The notes beneath the pieces were generated by a model that was given only the letters and a program-made list of their open reading frames with translations, had not been told where the DNA came from and ran no database searches. From Brevundimonas sp. (GTDB lineage Bacteria > Pseudomonadota > Alphaproteobacteria > Caulobacterales > Caulobacteraceae): a stretch of DNA of 64,000 bases. The position numbers were made by a program, and so were the translations under genes. This document shows, one piece after another, positions 9,385 through 17,322 of the stretch (the first letter of the stretch is position 1; every line of letters starts with the position of its first letter). The stretch is from contig NZ_JAHBYB010000010.1 in NCBI RefSeq assembly GCF_019636155.1, positions 1-64,000 of the forward strand, in the 5' to 3' direction.

Positions 9385-9774
9385 TCAGGCGGTGCGGATC
9401 ACTCCGCCCGCCACCTGCACCGGCCAGGGCGTCAGCCGCCCGCCGGCGCACGGCCCGGCCACGCAGGCGCCGGTCAGAGGCTCGAACGCCGCCCCGTGCC
9501 AGGAACACAGGATCAGGCCGCCGTCCGGCGTCAGATAGCGGTCCAGCTCGACCGCCAGCGGGTATCCGGCGTGGGGGCAGCGGTCGACATAACCCGCCAC
9601 CTGGCCGTCCTTCCGCACCACGAAGCCGTGGAAGAAGGCCTCGCCGATCTGCAGCACGAACGACCGCGCGCCGGGGTCGGCGATGTCGCTTTCGACGCAC
9701 AGGGGCACGTTCGGCGGCGTCTTCCAGACGCGCGGTCGGTCGGGCGGCGGCGGCGCGGGTTCGGCGTCGCTCAT
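9385..9774 (-). CDS. Rieske 2Fe-2S domain protein
   Basis: A 129-residue single-domain ferredoxin-like Rieske protein. Cluster ligands are Cys66 and His68 in [10 protein letters not shown], and Cys90 and His93 in [10 protein letters not shown]. The pattern resembles small ferredoxins that feed oxygenases or act as stand-alone electron carriers; no oxygenase subunit lies nearby. Its ATG overlaps the gpsA stop (ATGA), so it is the last gene of the tsaD-gpsA-Rieske transcription unit. Confidence 0.9.
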   Translation of the reverse strand: MSDAEPAPPPPDRPRVWKTPPNVPLCVESDIADPGARSFVLQIGEAFFHGFVVRKDGQVAGYVDRCPHAGYPLAVELDRYLTPDGGLILCSWHGAAFEPLTGACVAGPCAGGRLTPWPVQVAGGVIRTA

Positions 9775-10769
9775 TCCCGCTCGGGCTTCAGCGGCCGCGA
9801 CAGCAGGTCCTCGATGGCCTGTTCCACCGTCATGACGCCTTCCAGCAGGTCCGCGACCGCCAGGCAGATCGGCATGTCCACGCCCATCTTGGCCGCCAGC
9901 TGGCGCACGGCGGGCGCGCTTTCATAGCCTTCGGCCACCGAGCGCTTGCCCGCCAGGGCCTGTTGCACCGTCTGGCCCTGACCCAGGGCCAGGCCCAGGC
10001 TCATGTTGCGCGATTGCGGGCTGGAGCAGGTCAGCACCAGGTCGCCCAGGCCGCACAGGCCCGCCACCGTCTCGGCCTGGCCGCCCAGGGCCACGCCCAG
10101 GCGGGTCATTTCGGCGAAACCACGGGTGATGATGGCGGCGTGGGCGCTTCGGCCCAGGCCGCGCCCCTCGCTCATGCCGCAGGCGATGGCCAGGACGTTC
10201 TTCACCGCCCCGCCGACCTCGGCCCCGATCAGATCGGGCGCCAGATAGGGGCGGAAGGTCGGCCCCGATAGGGTCTGCATCAGGGCCTCGCCCAAAACCT
10301 CGTCGGCGCAGGCCAGGGTCACCGCGCCGGGCAGGCCGCGCGCCACCTCGGCCGCGAAACTGGGGCCCGACAGCACCGCCTGGGGCGCATCGGGCAGGGT
10401 CTCGCCCAGCACCTCGGTCATCAGCTTCAGCGAGCCGCGCTCTATCCCCTTGGAGCACAGGACGATGGGAACCCCGGCGCGATGATGGGGCCGGAACGCC
10501 TCCAGCACCGATCGCATATGCTGGGCCGGCGGCACGGCCAGGATCAGGTCGCAGTCGGCCAGGTCGGCCAAATCCTCGGTGGCGCGGATGTTGGGCTCCA
10601 GCGGCACGCCGGGCAGGAACAGGTCGTTGACCCCCCGCTCGCGTATGCTGTCGACCACCTCGGGCTCGCGCGCCTGGATCACGACATCCAGCCCCGCCCG
10701 AGACGCCACCTGGGCCAGGGCCGTGCCCCAGGCCCCCGCGCCGATCACCCCCGCCGTGCGAAACGCCAT
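9771..10769 (-). CDS. gpsA: Glycerol-3-phosphate dehydrogenase [NAD(P)+]
   Basis: A 332-residue cytoplasmic enzyme that reduces dihydroxyacetone phosphate to sn-glycerol-3-phosphate for phospholipid synthesis. The Rossmann motif [15 protein letters not shown] is at the N-terminus. [15 protein letters not shown] and [16 protein letters not shown] are GpsA signatures, and the catalytic lysine lies in [14 protein letters not shown]. The start ATG at 10769 was chosen because longer frames run into tsaD. It follows tsaD by 13 bp and overlaps the Rieske gene. Confidence 0.96.
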   Translation of the reverse strand: MAFRTAGVIGAGAWGTALAQVASRAGLDVVIQAREPEVVDSIRERGVNDLFLPGVPLEPNIRATEDLADLADCDLILAVPPAQHMRSVLEAFRPHHRAGVPIVLCSKGIERGSLKLMTEVLGETLPDAPQAVLSGPSFAAEVARGLPGAVTLACADEVLGEALMQTLSGPTFRPYLAPDLIGAEVGGAVKNVLAIACGMSEGRGLGRSAHAAIITRGFAEMTRLGVALGGQAETVAGLCGLGDLVLTCSSPQSRNMSLGLALGQGQTVQQALAGKRSVAEGYESAPAVRQLAAKMGVDMPICLAVADLLEGVMTVEQAIEDLLSRPLKPERE

Positions 10770-10782
10770 GCGCCCTCCCGAG

Positions 10783-11925
10783 CTACGCCTTGGCGCCCTT
10801 GCGCCCCACCTTCTGATGCACAGGATCGGCCATGGCGCGCGCCTCGTCCAGCGGCCATCGCGGCCGGGCCGCCACATCCAGCTCGGACGTCAGGCCCAGC
10901 GCCAGCCGTTCCGCCCCCGCCAGGGCGATCATGGCGGCGTTGTCGGTGCAATAGGCCAGGGGCGGGGCCATGAAGGCGAAACCGTGTTTTGCGGCGGCAT
11001 CCTCCAGCACCCGCCGGACCGTCCGGTTCGCCGCCACCCCGCCGGCTACGACAAACATGCGGTGTTCATGCCGTTCCGCATAGGCGGCCATGGCGCGTTC
11101 GGACCGTTCGGTCAGCTGGCGGGCGATGGCGGTCTGGACGGCGTCGGCCAGATCGGCGCGGTCCTGGTCGGTCTCGCAGGTCTCGACCAGGCGCGACGCG
11201 GCCGTCTTCAGGCCCGAAAAGGAGAAGTCGCAGTCCTTGCGCCCCAGAAGCGCGCGCGGCAGGGCGAAACGCGACCCGTCGCCCGTCTGCGCCAGCCGCT
11301 CCAGCGCCGGGCCGCCCGGATAGCCCAGGTCCATGGCCTTGGCGATCTTGTCGAAGGCCTCGCCGGCCGCGTCGTCGATGGTGGTGCCCAGCCGGCTCAT
11401 GTCGCCGATCCCGCGCACCTCCAGCAGCTGGCAATGACCGCCCGACACCAGCAGCAGCAGAAAGGGATAGGCGATCTGCGCCCCCAGCCGGGCCGAGACG
11501 GCGTGCCCCTCCAGATGATTGACCGCGATCAGCGGCAGGCCCCGCGCCAGGGCCGCCCCCTTGGCGAAGCTGAGGCCCACCATCACCCCGCCGACCAGGC
11601 CCGGCCCGGCGGTGGCGGCGATCCCGTCCATGTCGGCGTAATCCAAGCCCGCCTCGGCCAGCGCACGGGCGGCGACGCCGGAGATCATCTCCACATGGCT
11701 GCGGGCCGCGATCTCGGGCACCACCCCGCCGAAGGCCGCATGTTCCGTGATCTGGCTGTGCACCACCGACGACAGCACCTGCGCCCCCTCATCGGTCAGG
11801 CGCACCACGGCGGCGGCGGTTTCGTCGCAGCTGGTCTCGAACCCCAGCACCGTCAGGGGCAGGGCGCGCGACCCGACGACGGTTGTCGCCCCGGTCCCGC
11901 TGCTATAGTCCGCGCCTGAGTTCAT
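10783..11925 (-). CDS. tsaD: TsaD, tRNA N6-adenosine threonylcarbamoyltransferase
   Basis: Transfers the threonylcarbamoyl group to A37 of ANN-decoding tRNAs, acting with TsaB (also in this window at 30.8 kb) and TsaE. The 380-residue frame holds [15 protein letters not shown], the metal ligands His137 and His141 in [11 protein letters not shown], and the ASKHA nucleotide loop [13 protein letters not shown]. The family normally begins just before VLGFETS, so the first 23 residues may be untranslated. A GTG at that position is an alternative start, and a hemC-like -10 (TATAGT, 11904-11909) lies inside this leader. Confidence 0.95.
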   Translation of the reverse strand: MNSGADYSSGTGATTVVGSRALPLTVLGFETSCDETAAAVVRLTDEGAQVLSSVVHSQITEHAAFGGVVPEIAARSHVEMISGVAARALAEAGLDYADMDGIAATAGPGLVGGVMVGLSFAKGAALARGLPLIAVNHLEGHAVSARLGAQIAYPFLLLLVSGGHCQLLEVRGIGDMSRLGTTIDDAAGEAFDKIAKAMDLGYPGGPALERLAQTGDGSRFALPRALLGRKDCDFSFSGLKTAASRLVETCETDQDRADLADAVQTAIARQLTERSERAMAAYAERHEHRMFVVAGGVAANRTVRRVLEDAAAKHGFAFMAPPLAYCTDNAAMIALAGAERLALGLTSELDVAARPRWPLDEARAMADPVHQKVGRKGAKA

Positions 11926-11945
11926 CGGGTCGAGGTAGCGACCCC
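11904..11945 (+). promoter_or_regulatory. Possible hemC promoter -10 and leader hairpin
   Basis: TATAGT at 11904-11909 looks like a -10 element for rightward transcription of hemC; no convincing -35 is seen. Just downstream, GGGTCG and CGACCC (11928-11933 and 11940-11945) form 6-bp inverted arms in what would be the leader. The element lies in the N-terminal leader of the divergent tsaD frame. No regulator is known from sequence. Confidence 0.3.
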
Positions 11946-11966
11946 CCCACTTTTGCGCAACGCCTC

Positions 11967-12905
11967 ATGATCCCCAGCGACGGCCCCATCCGCATCGGCA
12001 CCCGCCGCTCGAAACTGGCCCTGGCCCAGTCGGGCATGATGCAGCGGGCCGTGGCGGCGGCGGCCGGACTGGCGCCAGAACGGGTCGAACTGGTCCAGAT
12101 CGTCACCACCGGCGACCGGGTCCAGGACCGCCGCCTGCTGGAGATCGGCGGCAAGGCCCTGTTCACCAAGGAGATCGAAGAGGCGCTGCTGGACGGCCGC
12201 ATCGACCTGGCCGTCCATTCGATGAAGGATGTGCCGGCCGAACAGCCGCCGGGCCTGACCATCGGCGCCGCGCCCGAACGCGAGGATCCGCGCGACGCCT
12301 TCATCGGCCGCAACGCCGAGACCTTCGACGACCTGCCGCCCGGCGCCGTCCTGGGCACCGCCTCCCTGCGGCGCCAGGCCCAGGCCCTGGCCCTGAGGCC
12401 CGACCTGAAGATCGAGATGCTGCGCGGCAATGTCGATACGCGGCTGAAACGGCTTCAGGACGGGGATTTCGACGCCATCCTGCTGGCGACCGCCGGTCTG
12501 TCGCGACTGGGCCTGGCCGGGGTGATCGGCGAACGGCTGTCGCCCGACGCCTTCCTGTCCGCGCCGGGCCAGGGCGCCCTGGCCCTCCAGTGCCGGGCCG
12601 AAGACGCCGATGCGCCCTGGCTGACCGCCCTGAACCATGCCGACACCGCCCTGTGCGTCGCGGCCGAACGCGGGGCCATGACGGCGCTGGAAGGGTCGTG
12701 CCGCACCGCCATCGGCGCCCTGGGCGTCATTGCAGAAGGCCGCCTGCGCCTGACGGTCGAGATGCTGGCCCCCGACGGTTCGGCCCGCTGGCGCCGCGCC
12801 GGAGAGATCGCCGCCGCCGCGGGGCCGGACGCCGCCCGTGACCTGGGCCTGTCCCTGGGCCAGGCCGTGCGCGACGAGGCCGGCGACCAGCGGATCTCGC
12901 TCTGA
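11967..12905 (+). CDS. hemC: Porphobilinogen deaminase (hydroxymethylbilane synthase)
   Basis: Condenses four porphobilinogens into hydroxymethylbilane in tetrapyrrole synthesis. The 312-residue protein shows IRIGTRRSKLALAQS at the N-terminus, the conserved AVHSMKDVP, GTASLRRQAQ with its substrate-binding arginines, and the dipyrromethane-cofactor cysteine Cys245 in LEGSCRTAIGA. Length fits the family. ATG at 11967 is preferred over earlier in-frame codons. The next gene, hemD, overlaps its stop. Confidence 0.96.
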   Translation: MIPSDGPIRIGTRRSKLALAQSGMMQRAVAAAAGLAPERVELVQIVTTGDRVQDRRLLEIGGKALFTKEIEEALLDGRIDLAVHSMKDVPAEQPPGLTIGAAPEREDPRDAFIGRNAETFDDLPPGAVLGTASLRRQAQALALRPDLKIEMLRGNVDTRLKRLQDGDFDAILLATAGLSRLGLAGVIGERLSPDAFLSAPGQGALALQCRAEDADAPWLTALNHADTALCVAAERGAMTALEGSCRTAIGALGVIAEGRLRLTVEMLAPDGSARWRRAGEIAAAAGPDAARDLGLSLGQAVRDEAGDQRISL

Positions 12906-13603
12906 GCGCGCCCGCCCGCGTCTGGATCACCCGCGCCGAACCTGGCGCCGCCCGCACCGCCGCCCGGATCGCGGCAATGGGCCTGACGCCCCTGGTCGCG
13001 CCCCTGCTGCGGATCGAACCCCTGGCGGTGCAAGCGCTCGCCGAGCCTCATGACGCCCTGGTCTTCACCAGTCCCAACGCCGTCGCCGCCTGGACGGCCC
13101 TGACCTCCGACCGCGCCGCGCCGGTGCTGGCGGTCGGCGACGCCACGGCGCTGGCGGCCCGAACGGCGGGCTGGGCCCAGGCGCGCTCGGCCAGCGGCGA
13201 CCTGAAGGCCCTGGCCGCCCTGATCCGCGCCGACCCGGACCTGAGGGGCGCGCGCCTGCTGCATCCGGGCGCCGAGATCCCGGCCGGCGACCTGAACGCC
13301 CTGGTCGCGGGCCATGCGACGGTGCAGGCCCTGCCCGTCTATCGCGCGGTCATCACAGGGGCGGCGGCGCCCCAGGCCTTCGACGCCGTCCTGATCCATT
13401 CCCCCCGCGCCGGCGGCGCCCTGGCCAATGCCCTGACGCCGGATCAGGCCCTGGATCGGATCGCCTGCGCCATCTCGCACGCCGCGGCCGCCCCCCTGAT
13501 GGCCCTGAGCTTCGCCCGCATCGCGGTCGCCGCCACGCCGGACGAAACCGCCCTTCTGGCCGCCCTGACGGCTTGTCTTGGCAAGCCGCCCGCGTCCGTA
13601 TAA
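12902..13603 (+). CDS. hemD: Uroporphyrinogen-III synthase, probable CTG start
   Basis: Cyclises hydroxymethylbilane to uroporphyrinogen III, directly after HemC. The frame has the family N-terminal signature VWITRAEPGAARTAARIAAM before the first ATG at 12977, so translation must begin earlier. The only candidate without running back into hemC is CTG at 12902, in a CTGA overlap with the hemC stop. That gives 233 residues. Divergent sequence is normal for HemD; DAVLIHSPRAGGAL is the usual C-terminal motif. The non-AUG start is inferred from homology. Confidence 0.85.
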   Translation: MSAPARVWITRAEPGAARTAARIAAMGLTPLVAPLLRIEPLAVQALAEPHDALVFTSPNAVAAWTALTSDRAAPVLAVGDATALAARTAGWAQARSASGDLKALAALIRADPDLRGARLLHPGAEIPAGDLNALVAGHATVQALPVYRAVITGAAAPQAFDAVLIHSPRAGGALANALTPDQALDRIACAISHAAAAPLMALSFARIAVAATPDETALLAALTACLGKPPASV

Positions 13604-13604
13604 A
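13578..13604 (+). promoter_or_regulatory. Probable promoter of tRNA-Thr
   Basis: TTGGCA (13578-13583) and TATAAA (13599-13604) lie 15 bp apart; an overlapping TTGTCT at 13573 gives a 20 bp spacer. They end 35 bp before the tRNA and overlap the last hemD codons. Spacing is not ideal. Confidence 0.4.
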
Positions 13605-13638
13605 GAGCCGGGCTCGCGTCGGCCCGTCCGACGACCGG

Positions 13639-13714
13639 GCCGCCTTAGCTCAGCCGGTAGAGCATCGCATTCGTAATGCGAGGGTCGCGTGTTCGAGTCA
13701 CGCAGGCGGCACCA
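13639..13714 (+). tRNA. tRNA-Thr (anticodon CGU), CCA encoded
   Basis: The 76-nt cloverleaf has the acceptor stem GCCGCCT/AGGCGGC, a D-arm with AGCTCAGCCGGTAGAGC, and the anticodon stem-loop CGCATTCGTAATGCG with anticodon CGT, reading ACG codons. The T-arm GCGTGTTCGAGTCACGC carries the GTTCGA signature. Discriminator A is followed by CCA at 13712-13714. TsaD and TsaB in this window would modify A37 of this tRNA. Confidence 0.97.
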
Positions 13715-13755
13715 CCTTTCAAGCAAGCCACAGCATCGGACCGTGCGCGACCCTC

Positions 13756-13800
13756 TTGCGCGCTGCACGAGCACAGACTAATAATGAACCAAATGGTTCA
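13756..13800 (+). promoter_or_regulatory. Promoter and overlapping palindromic operator of the first arsR gene
   Basis: TTGCGC (13756-13761) and TAATAA (13779-13784) are exactly 17 bp apart. The palindrome TGAACC-N4-GGTTCA (13785-13800) follows at once and covers the predicted transcription start and the ATG at 13793. This placement would give a leaderless mRNA and an operator blocking both transcription and start. Binding by the encoded ArsR protein is inferred. Confidence 0.55.
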
Positions 13801-14140
13801 GTATCAGACAGCCCGGCTCGACGCCTCCTTCGCCGCCCTGTCCGACGCCACCCGGCGCGGGGTTCTGGAGCGGCTGGGGCGGTCGGAGGCCTCGATCACC
13901 GAACTGGCGGACCGGTTCCGCATCAGCCTGACCGGGATGAAGAAACATGTCGGGGTGCTGGAGCGGGCGGGACTGGTCACCACCGAAAAGGTCGGGCGGG
14001 TTCGGACCTGCCGGTTGGGGCCGCATGCCTTCGAGGAGGAGGCGGCCTGGATCGAGGGCCGGCGCCGGCTGTGGGCCGCGCGCTTCGACGCCCTGGACCA
14101 GGTCGTCGAACAGTTGAAACAGGAGACAGTCGATGGATAG
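13793..14140 (+). CDS. ArsR-family transcriptional repressor (SRPBCC-linked type)
   Basis: A 115-residue winged-helix protein: MVQYQTARLDASFAALSDAT, then a helix-turn-helix around SITELADRFRISLTGMKKHV and the wing region LVTTEKVGRVRTCRLG. It belongs to the ArsR group that regulates an adjacent START-like (SRPBCC) gene and lacks the metal-binding cysteines of ArsR/SmtB sensors. An ATG at 13784 would add three residues, but the promoter position and the N-terminus and identical length of the paralogue at 47926-48273 favour 13793. It overlaps the SRPBCC gene by 8 nt. Confidence 0.9.
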   Translation: MVQYQTARLDASFAALSDATRRGVLERLGRSEASITELADRFRISLTGMKKHVGVLERAGLVTTEKVGRVRTCRLGPHAFEEEAAWIEGRRRLWAARFDALDQVVEQLKQETVDG

Positions 14141-14615
14141 CCGCACAAGGGTCGAACGGACCTCGGACCGGGAGTTGACGGCCTCGCGAACCGTTCAGGC
14201 GCCCGCCCGCCTGGTGTTCGAGGCGTTCGCGCGCCCCGAGCTTTTCCGGCAATGGTGGATTCCGCAGTCGATGGGCCTGACCCTGGTCTCGTGCGAGATG
14301 GATGTCCGCACCGGCGGCGGTTACCGGCTGGAGATCAGCCACCCCGCCGCGCCCGAGCCCATGGCCTTCTTCGGCCGCTATATCGAGGTCGTCCCGCCCT
14401 CCCGCATCGTCTGGACCAATGAGGAGGGCGAGGAGGGGGCCGTGACCACGGTGACCCTCGAGGAAGCCGACGGGGCGACACGGGTCGTGGTGCGCGACCT
14501 CTATCCGTCCCGGGAGGCGCTGGACGCCGCCATGGCCTCGGGCGCCACCGGCGCCTGGCCCGAGCAGTTCGAGGCCCTGGAGGCCCTCCTCGCCGACCCG
14601 GGCGCTGCGATCTGA
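14133..14615 (+). CDS. SRPBCC/AHSA1-type START-like protein
   Basis: A 160-residue helix-grip protein with the AHSA1 signatures VFEAFARPELFRQWW near residue 30, GGGYRLEI and GRYIEVVPPSRIVWTNE. Members bind small hydrophobic ligands; the ligand here is unknown. It is translated from an ATG inside the last codons of the ArsR gene, so the repressor and this protein form one operon, probably induced by a ligand. Confidence 0.88.
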   Translation: MDSRTRVERTSDRELTASRTVQAPARLVFEAFARPELFRQWWIPQSMGLTLVSCEMDVRTGGGYRLEISHPAAPEPMAFFGRYIEVVPPSRIVWTNEEGEEGAVTTVTLEEADGATRVVVRDLYPSREALDAAMASGATGAWPEQFEALEALLADPGAAI

Positions 14616-14633
14616 GGGCATCGGAGTCGTGAC

Positions 14634-15000
14634 ATGAGAGTTCTCACCGCGTCTCTTAATCTTGACCATGCTGTCGTCGTGCAACGGTGTCGCGGCGAAC
14701 CAAGCGACATCTCCGCCGGAGGTCTTGCGCGATCCGGCGTCATTTGTCGGGCAGCCAGTTCGTGTCTGCGGCTTCGTGACGAACCGGTTCGAGAACCGCA
14801 ATGTCTGGGAGATGTCCGCCCACCTGCGGCTTCGGGAGCGCGGAGCGGGCGTAGGCCTCAGTTTTGAGATGGCCGACACTCTGGGGGAAATCGACAACAG
14901 GTTCATGTGCCTGGAGGGCACGATCGCCAGATCGGGATGTGCAGATGAACCAATCTGCCTGCACACGTCACACTCGTTTGAACTGCGACCTCGGAACTAG
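14634..15000 (+). pseudogene. Small lipoprotein with a one-base frameshift in its signal peptide
   Basis: From ATG at 14634 (GGAG 9 nt upstream) the frame begins MRVLTASL and then leaves a sensible path. The +1-shifted frame carries ILTMLSSCNGVAANQ and an intact 100-odd residue protein to the stop at 15000. Removing one A in CTTAATC (about 14657-14659) joins them into MRVLTASLILTMLSSC, a textbook lipoprotein signal with lipobox LSSC. The mature part has four more cysteines and a compact beta-rich pattern (VGQPVRVCGFV; CLEGTIARSGC). No family is recognised. Base composition is clearly less GC-rich than neighbours, suggesting recent acquisition. If the frameshift is real, translation could start weakly at TTG 14662 or ATG 14668. 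Confidence 0.6.
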
Positions 15001-15052
15001 GGCTGACGGCGCCTGCCAGAGCTCGGAGGGGACGACGTCTTTGCCGATACCT

Positions 15053-15943
15053 TCACCCTTTCAGCCGCGCCTCGAAATGGGCCAGCAGGCGGCGCCAGCC
15101 GTCGGCGGCGTCCTCGGGCCGGTAGGAGGCGCGGTAGTCGGCGTGGAAGCCGTGCGGGGCGTCGGGATAGAGGTGGATGGCGCTGCCCTCCGCCTGCTCG
15201 CGCTCCAGGGCGCGGCGCATGGTCTCGACCGACTCGACGGGAATGCCCTGGTCCTGGCCGCCGTACAGGCCCAGGACCGGCGCCTTCAGGTCGCCCGCCA
15301 GGTCGACCGGCCAGGGGCGGCCCGCGGCGACCTGGTCCGCCGAGGCGTCGGCGGCGGGGGCCAGGCGGCCATACCAGGCCACCCCGGCGTCGATGGCGGC
15401 GAACCGCGCCGCCGCCTGCCAGACCACCTTGCCGCCCCAGCAGAAGCCGGTGATCCCGACATGGTCCGCATCGGCCCACATCTGGCCGTCGATCCATTCC
15501 AGGGTGGCGGCGATGTCGCCCATCACCTGCTCATAGCCGGCGGCGGCCACGATCTGCTGGATGCGGCCCATGTCTGTCAGGGGGGCCGGATCCTCGACGC
15601 GGACGAAGAAGGCGGGGGCGACGGCGGCGTAGCCGGCCTGGGCCAGGCGGCGGCAGATGTCGCGGATATATTCGTGCACCCCGAAGATCTCGGACACGAC
15701 GATGACCACCGGGAAGGGGCCGTCGCCCTGGGGCCGGGCGACGAAGGCGGGCAGGTCGAAACCGTCCGGCGCGCGATAGGTCACGTCCTCGGTCGTCAGG
15801 CCCTCGGCGGATGTGGCCACCGGTCGGGCGTCCTGGGCCAGGGCGGCGGCGGCGTATCCGGCGAAGAACAGGCCGCCCAGCAGGCGGCGGCTCAGCTGCA
15901 GGTCGGCGGGCTCGAAACCCTCGGGACGGGGAAGCAGGGTCAT
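15053..15943 (-). CDS. Dienelactone-hydrolase-family protein, probably exported
   Basis: A 296-residue alpha/beta hydrolase. The N-terminus has twin arginines followed by a hydrophobic stretch (SRRLLGGLFFAGYAAAALAQ), consistent with a Tat signal or membrane anchor. The catalytic triad is visible as the Cys nucleophile in GITGFCWGGKV, Asp in LYGGQDQGIPV and His in DAPHGFHADYR. Dienelactone hydrolases open lactone rings in chlorocatechol breakdown, but many paralogues have other ester substrates. The gene is monocistronic. Confidence 0.88.
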   Translation of the reverse strand: MTLLPRPEGFEPADLQLSRRLLGGLFFAGYAAAALAQDARPVATSAEGLTTEDVTYRAPDGFDLPAFVARPQGDGPFPVVIVVSEIFGVHEYIRDICRRLAQAGYAAVAPAFFVRVEDPAPLTDMGRIQQIVAAAGYEQVMGDIAATLEWIDGQMWADADHVGITGFCWGGKVVWQAAARFAAIDAGVAWYGRLAPAADASADQVAAGRPWPVDLAGDLKAPVLGLYGGQDQGIPVESVETMRRALEREQAEGSAIHLYPDAPHGFHADYRASYRPEDAADGWRRLLAHFEARLKG

Positions 15944-16004
15944 CGGCGGCCTTTCGCATCGCGGTCGGGCGCGGACTGTGCCGCCGCCGCGCCACGGCGT
16001 CGAG

Positions 16005-16724
16005 TCACGATGCGCGTGACGAAGAGCCGGCCCGCCTGAGGGTCAGGTTCAGCCGGCCGCCGCCCGGGATCAGGCGGGATGATACGCTGGCGCGAGAGCG
16101 GTGAGGCTTTCGGTTCAGCCGGCCGCCGCCCGGGATCAGGCGGGATGAGCCGGCCCAGATGCGGTCGATCCCGTGCCGCGCCAGCCGCGCCGGCCCGGTC
16201 AGGGCGCAGACGTCGCCCGAACTCAGGCGGAAGGATCGCGTCGGCCCTCCGCCCGCCGGTCCGATCCGGAACAGCGCCGCGTCCCCCAGGGAGACGGACA
16301 GGACCGGGGCCGTCAGGTCTGCCTCGTCCCGGTCCTGGTGCAGGCCCATCCGCGCTTCGGCCTCATACAGATTGACCAGGCAGGCGTCCGGCCCCGGCCC
16401 GCCCAGCAGGTCCTCCCACAGCCTCGTCAGGGCGTCGGGGATCGGCGGCCACGGCCGGCCGGTGACGGGATGGATCGGCTGATAGCGATAGCCGCTGCGG
16501 TCCGTGACCCAGCCCAGGGGCCCCAGATTGGTCATCCGCACCGACATCGGCTTTCCGCCCGGCGTCACCGGCCGATAGAAGGGCGCCTCGGCCGCCGCCG
16601 CCAGAACCCGATCGACCAGGGCGGCCTGTTCGTCAGCGCAAAGGGCTCCCGGCCAAAGCCGGAAGCCCTCCAAGCCGGTCTCGATCTCGCGCCGCTCGCT
16701 CACGCCCCAAACATAGGCGTGCAT
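16005..16724 (-). CDS. alkB: AlkB-family 2-oxoglutarate/Fe(II) DNA repair dioxygenase with duplicated C-terminal segment
   Basis: Oxidatively removes alkyl lesions from DNA or RNA bases. The 239-residue protein has the fold signatures YQPIHPVTGRPWP and ACLVNLYEAEARMGLHQDRD, with iron ligands His129, Asp131 and His184 (RHGID). The 2OG-binding arginine strand normally ends the protein. Here a 22-residue unit is repeated: SSRLIPGGGRLN occurs at residues 193-204 and again at 215-226 before LTLRRAG. The DNA shows an exact 36-bp direct repeat 66 bp apart. GTG at 16703 is an alternative start. Whether the extra unit disturbs 2OG binding is unknown. Confidence 0.88.
   Translation of the reverse strand: MHAYVWGVSERREIETGLEGFRLWPGALCADEQAALVDRVLAAAAEAPFYRPVTPGGKPMSVRMTNLGPLGWVTDRSGYRYQPIHPVTGRPWPPIPDALTRLWEDLLGGPGPDACLVNLYEAEARMGLHQDRDEADLTAPVLSVSLGDAALFRIGPAGGGPTRSFRLSSGDVCALTGPARLARHGIDRIWAGSSRLIPGGGRLNRKPHRSRASVSSRLIPGGGRLNLTLRRAGSSSRAS
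16047..16148. repeat. Direct repeat inside the AlkB gene (36 bp, 66 bp apart)
   Basis: Positions 16047-16082 and 16113-16148 are identical over 36 bp, starting GTTCAGCCGGCCGCCGCC. The offset is 66 bp, so the coding frame is kept. It duplicates the segment encoding the 2OG-binding arginine strand of the AlkB-like enzyme. Confidence 0.9.
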
Positions 16725-16734
16725 CCCCTGCGCT

Positions 16735-16920
16735 CAAGCAGCGAGCCGCCGCGCGGCGAGCGTTAGCGCCCCAGACATGCGCTCAAGAAGCGAGGCTCCG
16801 CGAGCCGAGCGTTAGCGCCCCAGACATGCGCTCAAGAAGCGAGGCTCCGCGAGCCGAGCGTTAGCGCCCCAGACATGCGCTCAAGAAGCGAGGCTCCGCG
16901 AGCCGAGCGTTAGCGCCCTA
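16735..16920 (+). repeat. Four tandem 49-bp units of the CTCAAG hairpin repeat
   Basis: Units start at 16735, 16784, 16833 and 16882. Each reads CTCAAG-N2-GCGAG, a 13-nt hairpin core, then AGCGTTAGCGCCCCAGACAT. The last three units are identical with core arms GGCTC/GAGCC. The first differs almost only in the core, where the arms are CGCCG/CGGCG. Other copies of the family lie at 33296, 43236, 43283, 54196 and 57689. Not a CRISPR array, because there are no variable spacers. Confidence 0.9.
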
Positions 16921-16926
16921 AACAGA

Positions 16927-17322
16927 TCAGCGCGTGTAGTAGTAGTCCGCGATCTGGCAGACGTTGACGTTCATCCGCGTCAGGACCTGGCCGTTGGTGA
17001 ACTCGGCGCGGAAATCATAGACGCAGGCGCCCGAACCATCGTCGATGTTGATGGTCAGGCTGCGGCCCGATTCCAGGACGCGGCGGCCCAGGATGTCCTC
17101 TTCCCAGCTGGTGGTGCGCGAATCCGAGGCGTAGAAGCGCAGCATGGTCCAGCCGGTCTGGTTGTGAACGCGGACCCGGCGGTTGTAGCCGTCGCGCGAC
17201 ACATGGATCACGGCGGTCTTCTCGCCGGCGGCGGGCGCGGCCGGGGCGGGGGCGAAGGCCATGGCGCCCAGGGCCGTGGCGGCTGCGGCGGCGCACAGGG
17301 CCGCGGACTTCAGGCGGATCAT
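16927..17322 (-). CDS. Small secreted protein of unknown function
   Basis: A 131-residue protein with a cleavable signal peptide (hydrophobic Ala-rich stretch to about residue 28). The mature domain reads NQTGWTMLRFYASDSRTTSW, then ILGRRVLESGRSLTINIDD and a Cys pair (GACVYDFRAEF; VNVCQIADYY). This beta-rich domain occurs widely as a stand-alone exported protein, without a known role. A good ribosome site (GGAGAGAG) precedes ATG at 17322. The gene lies back to back with dnaK. Confidence 0.82.
   Translation of the reverse strand: MIRLKSAALCAAAAATALGAMAFAPAPAAPAAGEKTAVIHVSRDGYNRRVRVHNQTGWTMLRFYASDSRTTSWEEDILGRRVLESGRSLTINIDDGSGACVYDFRAEFTNGQVLTRMNVNVCQIADYYYTR

Noticed and set aside
16735..16920. 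CRISPR-like array of evenly spaced repeats
   Set aside because: The 49-bp units are contiguous with no variable spacers, and no cas genes are present.
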